Assembly (NCBI GenBank): GCA_022823145.1 | Contig: JAJDXS010000004.1 | Coordinates: 1-64,000, forward strand | Length of the DNA: 64,000 nt | Source of the DNA: Gemmatimonadota bacterium | GTDB taxonomy: Bacteria; Gemmatimonadota; Gemmatimonadetes; Longimicrobiales; Gaopeijiaceae | Reading direction: 5' to 3' | Part shown: one piece after another, positions 44,601 to 52,072 of the stretch | How positions within the stretch are numbered: the first letter of the stretch is position 1 | Layout of the letters: the number at the start of each line of letters is the position of its first letter | The notes under the pieces: generated by a model | Database searches by the model: none | What the model was told of the DNA's origin: nothing | What the model saw: only the letters and a program-made list of their open reading frames with translations | Program-made: the position numbers and the translations under genes

Positions 44601-45041
44601 TACCACCCATCGAGCGGTTGGCCGGCCAACCAGCCGTCGGATCTCGTCCACCCGGCGCCACCCGCAGACTCGTGGAGCCGCTCGAGTACTGCGGCATCGC
44701 CTGCGTTGCAGTAGCCTTCGCTCGCGTTGCCGATGCGGTCCAGCCACGACACGAAACGCGGCGTGCCGGGCGCGCAAAGACCCGGGTTGTCTTCAAAGTT
44801 GAACTCACTCAGATCGAGCCGTAGCAAGCTGGCGGGGATCGGGCCAACCAACAGGTTGCGGTGGAGGCGGAGATATTGCAGGTGGGTCAGGTCACCCAGG
44901 GCGGGCGGAAGCTCGCCGCTCAGGGTATTCAGCTGCAGAGAGAGCGCTGCCAACCGTGTGAGCTGCCCCAGTTCCCGCGGGATCGTGCCCGTCAGATGAT
45001 TGTTGGCGAGCGCCAGAAATTGCAGGCTGGACAGATTCCCG

Positions 45042-45054
45042 AGTTCCGGCGGAA
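45042..45054. repeat. Third copy of the 13-bp attachment core inside the LRR gene
   Basis: AGTTCCGGCGGAA, identical to the repeats at both element ends, occurs in another LRR unit of the interrupted gene. It encodes the recurring (I)PPEL of the LRR consensus on the minus strand, so the gene itself offers at least one more potential integration site. Confidence 0.85.
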
Positions 45055-45578
45055 TGCGACCGACAAACCCGTTGTGGGAGAGCTCCAGATCCCGTAGCTG
45101 ACGCAGTTGGCCCAACTCGGGGGGAATGGGTCCGGTCAACCCTCTGTCCGCGGTCACCAGGTTAAGGGTCTGAAGGTTGGTCAAACCACCGATTTCCGGT
45201 GGCAAACCACCGTTCAGTCCGTTGAACGCCAGGTCGAGACGGCGTACGCGTCCGCCGGCATCGGTCGAGACGCCGTACCATTGGTGGAGAGGTGCTTCGG
45301 TGAGCCAGTTGGTGCTGTTCTCCCAGTTGGGCCCGTCCGTGGCTTCGTAGAACCGCACGAGAATCTCCCGGTCCGTGAGCAGAGCACACTCCACGCCAGT
45401 GCCCGCGTGGGACGCAATACCGGAGAGCCAGCCCTGGAAGGTCTCGTACGGGGGCACGCACAACCCCGTGGCGGCGTAGTGGAACTCATCGAGCGACAAG
45501 TCCAGGAGCGACCGCGGCAGCGGGCCGGAAAGCAGGTTGGCGCCGATCCGCAGCGAAGTGAGGCCGGTGGCTCCCGCG

Positions 45579-45591
45579 AGTTCCGGCGGAA
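45579..45591. repeat. Left attachment repeat (attL core)
   Basis: AGTTCCGGCGGAA, exact direct repeat of 52116-52128. To its left is LRR coding sequence; to its right, beginning CTATGGTG, is element DNA. With the next bases it reads AGTTCC-GGC-GGAACT, an inverted repeat expected of a tyrosine-recombinase core. Confidence 0.8.
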
Positions 45592-45759
45592 CTATGGTGA
45601 GATTTATAAACTGCTATACGACAATAAGTTACAGTATATGACATGATTCATGTATCACTCACGATATGCAGATCTGATCGGGATTGCATGCGACGGTATC
45701 GGAGGTCAGCGGACGATTCCGAGCCCTCGCCGATGGAGTTTGGTGGCCCGCATGTGGGC

Positions 45760-47079
45760 TCAGCGAACGTCGGTGGGGAGCCTCCGCACCACCACGCTGG
45801 CCACGTCGAAGTCGTCAAGCTCGATGAACGCCGCCCGTCCGTCCGGGCCGAAGGCGTCGGGCATCTCCGTCGCGCCGGTGCGATAGGTGCCGACATACTC
45901 ACCCTCGGGGGAGAGGATGTCGATGGGTCCGTCACTCAGCGGCTCGTCGCCCCGGCGTTGTACCCAGATGCGACCATCCCAGGTGGCGGCAAGGCTTCGG
46001 AGGACGGGGACTTCGTGGTAGTATCTCTCCTCGATCTGGAAGCTGCCCGAGACCGGAGGGATGTTGCCTCTCCGGGGTCCGCGCCCGCGCACCATCATGT
46101 TGTAACCCGCCGTTCCGCCTGCTCCACGGGCGGCTGATCGCCGTTCCTCGTACTCTTGCTGGACCGATGGCGTCACGGGCTCGGGTGGGAAGGGCCGCTG
46201 GAGGATACGAGCGGCCTCCATTCTTCCCGGCGGGGTGACCTTGAGGGCGTATGCGGACGAGTCGGAGTGAACGATGCCGCCATCGGGGAGTACGCCGACG
46301 AGCAACTGGGGCTCGAACACGGTGGGCACGCTCAACTGTGCGAACATCGGTCTGAGGTCGGCGGGGACATCGTTCGACAAGCGGTCATTCAGACCGGTTC
46401 GGGGCGGCAGCCACCCATGGACCACCGTGTCCTCCTTTACGGCCTCGCCGTCGAGCCCGACCCGCACGACGGGCCGGGACGTGGGCAGGGCGACGGGGCC
46501 ACCGCCCGCGCTTGCGACGGTGACGCCCGGATTCCCTCCGAAGGCTCCGGAGAAGACGGCTCCGCCGCGTGGATCGGGCAAGAGTGTTGCGGACCCGACC
46601 GCGCCGCCCGGTTCAGCGCCGGTTCGGACCATTCGCTCGAAGGTGCCGGAGGCGTCGAAGATTTGATAGGCGCGGTGCCCGGCGTCGCTCACCACCGTGG
46701 TTCCGTCCCTCAACACAGTGAAGCTGACGGGGCGATTGAACTCGCCCGGACCTCCACCCGCCGAACCGAACTCGCGCAGGAAGCCTCCCGCCGCGTCGAA
46801 AACCACAACCCGCAGGCTCCCGGAACTCAGCAACCCCATACCCATGTCCCCGTCGGACACATACAGGTTCCCCTGGGCGTCGAAGGCCACGCTGTTGACG
46901 TGGGCAAACATCTCCCACGGCTCGCCTTCGAGAACGCCGACCCGGTAGACCTCCTCGAACTCGGGTTCGATGCGGGTGTCCCGGCTTGGAAGATCAATGA
47001 CCTCTTGGGCTTGGAGCGCCGGTGAGCCGAGGCCGAAGACGATCCCGACGGCCAGTCGGGGAATGCATGGAGTCGTCAC
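45760..47079 (-). CDS. Secreted six-bladed beta-propeller protein, cargo copy 1
   Basis: 439 residues from ATG 47079. Signal peptide residues ~1-24 ([17 protein letters not shown]). The mature protein opens [27 protein letters not shown], with family motifs FDAQGNLYVSDGD, FGSAGGGPGEFNRP (GxGPGE) and blades ending WVQRRGDEPLSDGPIDIL and FDVASVVVRRLP. It is closely related to the neighbour at 47302: the first ~45 residues are almost identical, as are the C-terminal ~80. It differs by an ~25-residue Gly/Arg-rich insert (RGAGGTAGYNMMVRGRG). Location: exported; role unknown. It lies inside the mobile element, nearest the left end. Confidence 0.85.
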   Translation of the reverse strand: MTTPCIPRLAVGIVFGLGSPALQAQEVIDLPSRDTRIEPEFEEVYRVGVLEGEPWEMFAHVNSVAFDAQGNLYVSDGDMGMGLLSSGSLRVVVFDAAGGFLREFGSAGGGPGEFNRPVSFTVLRDGTTVVSDAGHRAYQIFDASGTFERMVRTGAEPGGAVGSATLLPDPRGGAVFSGAFGGNPGVTVASAGGGPVALPTSRPVVRVGLDGEAVKEDTVVHGWLPPRTGLNDRLSNDVPADLRPMFAQLSVPTVFEPQLLVGVLPDGGIVHSDSSAYALKVTPPGRMEAARILQRPFPPEPVTPSVQQEYEERRSAARGAGGTAGYNMMVRGRGPRRGNIPPVSGSFQIEERYYHEVPVLRSLAATWDGRIWVQRRGDEPLSDGPIDILSPEGEYVGTYRTGATEMPDAFGPDGRAAFIELDDFDVASVVVRRLPTDVR

Positions 47080-47127
47080 GCTGGGGTCTCCTCAGACAAG
47101 CAACATCGCAACAGTTTGGATGAATCC

Positions 47128-47150
47128 CAATCTACGGTTGCCTTCCTCGG
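47128..47150. repeat. Upstream repeat of propeller copy 1 (pair with 48546-48568)
   Basis: A 23-bp sequence identical to 48546-48568, in the leader of each propeller gene. Flanking bases are also similar for ~150 bases (47080-47230 versus 48484-48640), which shows that the gene was duplicated together with its upstream region. Confidence 0.85.
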
Positions 47151-47301
47151 AACGCACCCGCTGGCGCCCATACAGGCGTGAAGGGCCGCACTCTCCCGGT
47201 CGTCAGTCCGGGCCGACATCAGCGACTCGATCGGATGTCGGTGGATCTGACTCTGGTGATTGTCGCAGGCCAAATGCTACTGCCGGGCTCAGGATCGGCG
47301 G

Positions 47302-48483
47302 TCACCGTCCTCCGACCGGCAGCCTCCGCACCACCACCCTGGAAACGTCGAATTCGTCACGCTCGATGAACGCCGCCTGTCCGTCCGGACCGAAGGCGTC
47401 GGGCATTTCGGTCGAGCCAGCAGCGTAGGTCCCGATGTAGCCGCCATCCGGGGTCAGTAGGTCGATCGGACCGTCGCCGCCCGGCTCCTCGCCGCGCCGC
47501 TGAACCCAGATCGTGCCTTCCCAGCTGGTTCTCAGCCTGCGGACCACCGGGACTTCGTGGTGGAACTCCATGGACGCGATGCGCCGGCGCGCGAGTTCGG
47601 CAAACGCGCCGGCGAACTCATCCCCCCGACCGGACCTCTCCTCGGCTTCGTCCAGCTGGCGCTCGATCTCCTCGTCCCTCATGCGGTCGGTGACGGGTTC
47701 GGGCCGAAACGGCCGGGTGAGCACGCGCGTCAGGTCCCCGTCCCGGGTGGCCACCTTGATCGCGTAGGCGGACGAGTCGGTGTAGGCCAATCCGCCGTCC
47801 GGCAGGGCTACGGCCGACAGGACGGGCGCGAAGGCGTCGGGGTCTCCCGGGGGCTTCCACGCTCGGATCACCGTGTGCGCCACGGCCTCCTCGCCGGTCA
47901 GGTCCACACGGTGGACGGGCCGGAACAGTGGTTCGGGGGCGTCGGGGCCTCCGAAAGAACCCATGCTGGTCGTGATCACGTTCCGGCCATCCCTCGCGGC
48001 GGCCAGAGGCCGGATGATCAGGAACATCGAACTGCCCGGCATGCGCACCGAGCGCTCGAACTCGCCGTCCGATCCGAACACCTGGAACGCCCCGTGACCC
48101 GGGTCGAACACCACCGCGCGCCCGTCGCGGAGCACGGTGAACCCGACCGCCGTGTTGGTGTTCGGCGCGAACTCGCCCGGACCGTCCCCGAGCCCTCCGA
48201 ACTCGCGCACGAACTCGCCGTCCGGGCTCACCACCACGATCCGTCCGCCTTGGTCGTCCATCACGTACAGGTCGCCGGACTGACTGAAGCCGACCGCGCT
48301 GACCCGGCTGAACACCTCCCACTCCGCACCATCGATGGACCCCACCCGGTAGACTTCCTCAAATTCGGGTTCGATGTGGGTGTCCCGGCTTGGAAGTTCA
48401 ATGACCTCTTGGGCTTGGAGAGCCGGTGAGCCGAGGCCGAAGACGATCCCGACGGCCAGTCGGGGAATACGTGGAGTCGTCAT
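47302..48483 (-). CDS. Secreted six-bladed beta-propeller protein, cargo copy 2
   Basis: 393 residues from ATG 48483. The frame is open from 48540, but AGGAG stands just upstream of 48483 and the signal peptide ([19 protein letters not shown]) begins there. Family motifs: [29 protein letters not shown] (GxGPGE), [22 protein letters not shown], a charged helix ([19 protein letters not shown]), [22 protein letters not shown] and [12 protein letters not shown]. It is the tandem paralogue of 45760-47079 and lies next to the mobilisation genes. No paired regulator or enzyme accompanies the two genes. Confidence 0.85.
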   Translation of the reverse strand: MTTPRIPRLAVGIVFGLGSPALQAQEVIELPSRDTHIEPEFEEVYRVGSIDGAEWEVFSRVSAVGFSQSGDLYVMDDQGGRIVVVSPDGEFVREFGGLGDGPGEFAPNTNTAVGFTVLRDGRAVVFDPGHGAFQVFGSDGEFERSVRMPGSSMFLIIRPLAAARDGRNVITTSMGSFGGPDAPEPLFRPVHRVDLTGEEAVAHTVIRAWKPPGDPDAFAPVLSAVALPDGGLAYTDSSAYAIKVATRDGDLTRVLTRPFRPEPVTDRMRDEEIERQLDEAEERSGRGDEFAGAFAELARRRIASMEFHHEVPVVRRLRTSWEGTIWVQRRGEEPGGDGPIDLLTPDGGYIGTYAAGSTEMPDAFGPDGQAAFIERDEFDVSRVVVRRLPVGGR

Positions 48484-48545
48484 GCAGGAGGTCTCCTGAA
48501 CTGGACTGAAACAAGCGACATCGCCAGGAATTGGATGCACTATTT

Positions 48546-48568
48546 CAATCTACGGTTGCCTTCCTCGG
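48546..48568. repeat. Upstream repeat of propeller copy 2 (pair with 47128-47150)
   Basis: Exact 23-bp match to 47128-47150, 63 bases upstream of the copy 2 start. It may include a promoter or operator shared by both cargo genes. Confidence 0.85.
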
Positions 48569-48633
48569 TACGCTCCAGCCCGCGCGCTCAAGTCAAGGGC
48601 CGCCGCTCTACCGACCGTCAATCCCGACCGTTG

Positions 48634-50160
48634 TCAGCGGCTCGGCCCGGCATCGCGGTCTGGTCCGCGCGGCGGCGGTATCACCAGCCGCGGCCGCGCG
48701 GTCTCACGGCGGCGGATGTCCCGTAGTACTCGGTCAAGCGCGTCACCTGCTCGTCGAGCCGCTCGATTCGCCGCCTCAAGGTGGCGTTCTCCCCGGTCTG
48801 CCGCTCGACTTGCCGCCGCAAGGCTTCGACCTGTTCGGATTGCCGCCGCCGTTCCCTCTCGTACTGCCCGGACAACCTCTTCAAGGCCGCCGTCAACTGC
48901 CCCTCCAACTCGGTCATACAGCCTCCTCACTCTCTTGACTGCTTTGCGGCAGGCCGCCCGCGCCAGATCCAGCGCGGTTTGTCCAGCTTCCCCGCCGACA
49001 GCGCCACGGCCTGCTCTTCCTCGATCTTCGGCAGCGCGGTCCTCCAAGCGTCCGCCTCCGTCCGTGCGAGCGTTCGCCTGATCTCCCCGATGTCGAAGTC
49101 CAGCACCGCCACCGTCTCGGTCTGGCTCTGGATGCCCGTCCACGACCACTGCATCGTCGCCCAGCTTTCGGCGCAGGTGCCGAGCGAGAGGCTCGGGCCG
49201 ACCGCCAGCGACCGGAGCCAAGCCCTCGGCAGCAGCGCGCGCATCCGCCCGGTCGCTGCCTCCGTATCGCGCTCGATGGTACGCAGTGCGTTCCTCGCGG
49301 CGCGCCGCGAGTTCCCGACGGGCCGCGCGGGCTCGCTCGCGGTCAACTCCTCGATCACCCGGCGCTTGCTCTCCCGGTGCCTCCACGTCTGCCCGGTCAA
49401 GTCGTTCGGGCTGGAAGTCAAAGGCGTACAGCCGTCCCTTCAGCCGCCAGCGGTCCCCGGTCTCGGGGTCCATCGCGGTCAGGTAGTCCTTGCCTTGGCG
49501 CGGCACCTCAAGGCCCGCCTCACGGAGCGCGGCGACGACATCGAAGCGGTCTTTCACCGCGCCGTGCTCGACGCGCTGGAGCAGGTAGTCCCGGATCAGG
49601 TCGCGGGGCGAGGATTCGAGCCGGAGCCCGGCCCGCAGCTGGGCGGCCTCGACGTAGGCGCGGTGTCCGGGCTGCTCGACCCTGGCCCGCGCCGGATCGT
49701 CCGGACGGCTCCAGCCGCGCTCGTGGTTGAAGGCGTCCCGGAGCGGATCGAACGTCCTCCGCCAGCCCGGAGGGGCAATGTTGAGGCTCCGCCCGCTCTC
49801 AAGGTCGCATCGTGCGGCGAGAACGTGGACGTGGGCGCCGCCGCCCTCCTCGCGGTGGAGCACCGCCGCCCAAGCGTAGCGGTCGGGTTCGAGCCCGGCC
49901 CATGCCGTCTCCTCGAAGGCGTCCAGAACCTCGCGGATCTGTTCGTCGGTCGGCTCGTCCTCCGGTGCCCACGCGATCACGCCGGAGGTGTACCTGTGCT
50001 CGAACCCCAGCGTGTCCGCCACCGACGCCACCCGGTGAGGATCGCCCCGAAGGACCTCGACGCCTTCGCGCGGCTTCCCGGTGGAGTCCCGCTCCCCGAG
50101 GAGGTACTTCGCCGCGGCCCGCGCCGATCCGGTTCCGCGAGCGAGGAACTTAATGTGCAT
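48634..50160 (-). CDS. Relaxase / mobilisation nuclease (MobA-like)
   Basis: 508 residues from ATG 50160, overlapping mobC by 11 bases. The N-terminal relaxase domain opens MHIKFLARGTGSARAAAKYL and shows the histidine motif LHREEGGGAHVHVLAAR (HxxHVHV-type), the metal-binding core of MobP/MobQ relaxases that nick oriT. Up to about residue 245 its codons end mostly in G/C. Beyond that the frame remains open with a helical, Arg/Ala-rich tail (ARRELAARREERTAYHRARY...), but third-position G/C drops, because two other genes share this DNA in another frame. The tail is still plausible for a MobA protein. Confidence 0.85.
   Translation of the reverse strand: MHIKFLARGTGSARAAAKYLLGERDSTGKPREGVEVLRGDPHRVASVADTLGFEHRYTSGVIAWAPEDEPTDEQIREVLDAFEETAWAGLEPDRYAWAAVLHREEGGGAHVHVLAARCDLESGRSLNIAPPGWRRTFDPLRDAFNHERGWSRPDDPARARVEQPGHRAYVEAAQLRAGLRLESSPRDLIRDYLLQRVEHGAVKDRFDVVAALREAGLEVPRQGKDYLTAMDPETGDRWRLKGRLYAFDFQPERLDRADVEAPGEQAPGDRGVDRERARAARRELAARREERTAYHRARYGGSDRADARAAAEGLAPVAGGRPEPLARHLRRKLGDDAVVVDGHPEPDRDGGGAGLRHRGDQANARTDGGGRLEDRAAEDRGRAGRGAVGGEAGQTALDLARAACRKAVKRVRRLYDRVGGAVDGGLEEVVRAVREGTAAAIRTGRSLAAASRAADRGERHLEAANRAARRAGDALDRVLRDIRRRETARPRLVIPPPRGPDRDAGPSR
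48681..48917 (-). CDS. Small coiled-coil protein overlapping the relaxase gene
   Basis: 78 residues from ATG 48917 with a strong GAGGAGG six bases upstream, and 9 bases after the stop of the gene at 48927. Almost the whole chain is one coiled coil (LEGQLTAALKRLSGQYERER, QVEALRRQVERQTGENATLR, RIERLDEQVTRLTEYYG) with a short basic tail. In a sampled 60-base stretch, 16 of 19 codons in this frame end in G/C against about half in the relaxase frame. It is probably an accessory mobilisation or multimerisation protein; family not recognised. Confidence 0.62.
   Translation of the reverse strand: MTELEGQLTAALKRLSGQYERERRRQSEQVEALRRQVERQTGENATLRRRIERLDEQVTRLTEYYGTSAAVRPRGRGW
48927..49421 (-). CDS. 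MobB-like accessory protein encoded within the relaxase gene
   Basis: 164 residues from TTG 49421 (start uncertain; no clear ribosome site). The frame differs from the relaxase frame, yet sampled stretches (49081-49140, 49321-49380) have G/C at essentially every third position here. A basic N-terminal half (QTWRHRESKRRVIEELTA, SRRAARNALRTIERD) precedes a hydrophobic centre (LLPRAWLRSLAVGPSLSLG) and a final charged helix. The layout, a small gene nested in the 3' part of a relaxase gene, parallels mobB within mobA of IncQ plasmids; sequence homology to MobB is not demonstrated. Confidence 0.5.
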   Translation of the reverse strand: MTSSPNDLTGQTWRHRESKRRVIEELTASEPARPVGNSRRAARNALRTIERDTEAATGRMRALLPRAWLRSLAVGPSLSLGTCAESWATMQWSWTGIQSQTETVAVLDFDIGEIRRTLARTEADAWRTALPKIEEEQAVALSAGKLDKPRWIWRGRPAAKQSRE

Positions 50161-50488
50161 CCGCGTCCGGGCTCTGGGCGGGGTCCAAGGTGCTGAGCGT
50201 TCGGTCGATGGCGACCAGGTGGGCGATCACCTCGACGGCCTCGATGGCCTCCTTGTGTGTATTGGCCCACCGGGCGATCTGGTTGAGGTTGTTGCCGACG
50301 CGCGCCAGTTCACGGGTGCGCTCGCGCTCGACCTCGGCGTGCGCCACGGTCCAGCTGCGGACCCGGCCAATCGACCGGCGCACCAGATCCGACAGCGTCA
50401 GGCCCGCCGAGCGCGCCTTGGCGTGCCACGCGGCACGCTCCGCCTCGCTGGCGCGGATCTTCACCCAGACGGCGCGTCCGGCGCTCAC
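50150..50488 (-). CDS. mobC: MobC-like relaxosome protein
   Basis: 112 residues. The N-terminal ribbon-helix-helix-like segment VWVKIRASEAERAAWHAKARSAG and the motif RVGNNLNQIARWANTH identify the MobC/relaxosome accessory family, which binds oriT and helps the relaxase open DNA. Starts at 50488, just left of the candidate oriT, and overlaps the relaxase start by 11 bases, so both are translated from one message. Confidence 0.88.
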   Translation of the reverse strand: MSAGRAVWVKIRASEAERAAWHAKARSAGLTLSDLVRRSIGRVRSWTVAHAEVERERTRELARVGNNLNQIARWANTHKEAIEAVEVIAHLVAIDRTLSTLDPAQSPDADAH

Positions 50489-50587
50489 GGCGCGCCGTTT
50501 CCGCCGCGGGGGTCAGAGGGGGCACGGCCCCCCGCCAGCCCCTGCCGGGGACTCGCGAAGCGTGGCCCCAAAGGGTGGGCTGGCTCT

Positions 50588-50629
50588 CCCGCATTAGCGG
50601 GCAAAACCGTCCGCCGAGGGGCGCAATCG
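50588..50629. other. Candidate origin of transfer (oriT)
   Basis: In the 290-base gap upstream of mobC there is a hairpin CCCGC-ATTA-GCGGG (50588-50601) followed by GAGGGGCGCAATCG (50616-50629). The latter resembles the GGGCGCAA core of MobQ-type nic regions such as the Ti-plasmid oriT, and on the other strand the TGCGCCC of RSF1010. Position (next to mobC), hairpin and core agree, but the nick site is inferred. Confidence 0.45.
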
Positions 50630-50730
50630 AAGGCCGTCGGAATCACCATGATTCTACACGGAGAGGCCCGATTCCGGCCGTGTCAACCGCCCGAAACGAG
50701 GCGGTTTCCCAAGGCGTCCAGCGCCGTCCC

Positions 50731-50760
50731 GGAGCCGCATCGGCCGCCGCCAGCGGCTCC
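50731..50760 (-). terminator. Possible hairpin downstream of the integrase gene
   Basis: GGAGCCGC and GCGGCTCC form an 8-bp stem with a 14-base loop, about 20 bases beyond the integrase stop. No U-run; weak terminator candidate. Confidence 0.3.
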
Positions 50761-50781
50761 CCCGTCGCCTCCCGGAGCTAC

Positions 50782-51939
50782 CTACCGCCGCGTGAGGTAC
50801 TCGCTCCACTCCTGAAGGACTTCGGCGCGACGCTCCAGCAGGTCGGATCGCTGGTACGCCTGCACGACCTGACTCCGGGGCACATGGGCGAGGCAGGCCT
50901 CGGCGACCTCGGCGGGGACGCCCGTCTCGGCCATCCACGACCGCGCGCTCGACCGGAACCCGTGCGGCGTCGAGGCCACTCCAGATCTCCGCAGCAAGCT
51001 CCCCGGCGCCTTCGTCGGCAGCGGGCCGCCGGTCCTCGATGGGAACACATACGACTTACCGGACAGGGCTCGCGCCCGTTCGAGCACGTCGAGCGCGCCC
51101 GTGCTGAGCGGCACGACGAACTCCCGGCCCGCCTTCATCCTCGCCGCCGGGATCGTCCACCTCGCCGCCGCCATGTCGATCTCGTCCCAACGCGCGCCCC
51201 TCGCCTCGCCGGGCCGAACGGCGGTGAGTGCGATCAGTTCCACGCACAAGGCGGCAGGACTCTCATCCCCGATCCGGCGGATCGCCCGCAGCGCTCCCGC
51301 GACCTCCCGGTGCGGAAGCGCCCGATGGTGCCTCGGCCCGTTGCCGTTCGCCTTCGGCAGCGCGGCCACGGCCCGGTCCACCGGGTTGTCCGGGCGGTAG
51401 TTGCGACCGATACACCAGCGGAAGACGGCGGCGATCCGGTGACGGGCCTTCCGGGCGGCTGAGGGCTTCGAGCTCCAGATCGGGGACAGACACCGGAGCA
51501 CGTCCGCGCTCGTGATCCGGTCCACGGGCTTGTCGAGCAACGGTGCGGCGTGGAGGCGGAACGTGGACTCCCACTGTTCGGGAAGCGGGCTCCCGGCCTT
51601 CCAAGACTCCCGGTGGAGCCGGATCGTCCGTTCGGCGGCCTCGGCGAACGTCGGGACGCCGCGCCCGCGCGGGTCCCGTCCGAGCCGGACCATGCGGCTG
51701 TTGTCCAGCGCCTTACGGCGCGCCTCGGCGAGGGTGACTTCGGGATACGGTCCGAGCCCGATCGAGGTCAGGCGGCCCTCGATCCTGACGCGCTGCCGCC
51801 ACGTCTTGGTGATGCGGCCGTCCAGCGTCCGGTGGACCCGGAGGCTCAGGCCGCGCCCGCCGCGACCGTCCCCGTACACGCCCGGACGGCCCACCGTCCG
51901 CACGAACGCGGCGGTAAGGGTTCGAGGTCGCTTCGTCAT
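50782..51939 (-). CDS. Tyrosine-family site-specific integrase of the element
   Basis: 385 residues from ATG 51939, chosen because AAGGAAG lies upstream (a further ATG at 51963 is in frame). The N-terminal arm-binding domain (DUF4102-like) has GDGRGGRGLSLRVHRTLDGR and LGPYPEVTLAEARRKA. The core-binding SAM-like domain follows, then the catalytic domain with Arg (ALTAVRPGEARGARW), HGFR (TPHGFRSSARSW), His (AEACLAHV) and the nucleophile Tyr (VQAYQRSDLL). All catalytic residues are present. Homologues of this P4-like group usually target tRNA genes; here the attachment core at 52116-52128 lies ~180 bases upstream of the gene, in an LRR coding region. Confidence 0.92.
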   Translation of the reverse strand: MTKRPRTLTAAFVRTVGRPGVYGDGRGGRGLSLRVHRTLDGRITKTWRQRVRIEGRLTSIGLGPYPEVTLAEARRKALDNSRMVRLGRDPRGRGVPTFAEAAERTIRLHRESWKAGSPLPEQWESTFRLHAAPLLDKPVDRITSADVLRCLSPIWSSKPSAARKARHRIAAVFRWCIGRNYRPDNPVDRAVAALPKANGNGPRHHRALPHREVAGALRAIRRIGDESPAALCVELIALTAVRPGEARGARWDEIDMAAARWTIPAARMKAGREFVVPLSTGALDVLERARALSGKSYVFPSRTGGPLPTKAPGSLLRRSGVASTPHGFRSSARSWMAETGVPAEVAEACLAHVPRSQVVQAYQRSDLLERRAEVLQEWSEYLTRR

Positions 51940-52072
51940 GGGTTCTTCCTTGTGGTGTATCACTTATTGCAACACTACACGGGGAAGAATACACCGGAAG
52001 TCACTGGACTGCAAGGGACGGGTGGGGTCGGTCGACCGCCTTGAAATCGTTGTAATACAGTATGTTATGGGA

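Larger units (their letters stand above)
41750..45591 (-). pseudogene. 3' part of a giant LRR-metalloprotease gene, severed by a mobile element
   Basis: Encodes the last ~1,280 residues of a protein whose beginning lies at 52129-53017. It contains three LRR modules, each with a stretch like RFYEATDGPNWENSTNWL followed by many LRRs of plant-like form (GRIPPELGNLSNLRELLLYQN). A C-terminal domain follows with a metzincin-like zinc motif HEFGHNLRLVH (about 42,470-42,490) and a later beta-rich tail. At 45591 the LRR frame meets unrelated AT-rich DNA, with an in-frame TAG about 24 bases upstream and no good start; the first possible start inside is TTG 45499. Rejoined to the 5' part with one 13-bp repeat, the frame is continuous over 1,577 codons. 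Confidence 0.85.

Noticed and set aside
45499-45591. Treating the large 3' LRR frame as an intact gene starting at TTG 45499
   Set aside because: LRR coding continues upstream to the 13-bp junction and no signal peptide or ribosome site is present, so it is a severed fragment.
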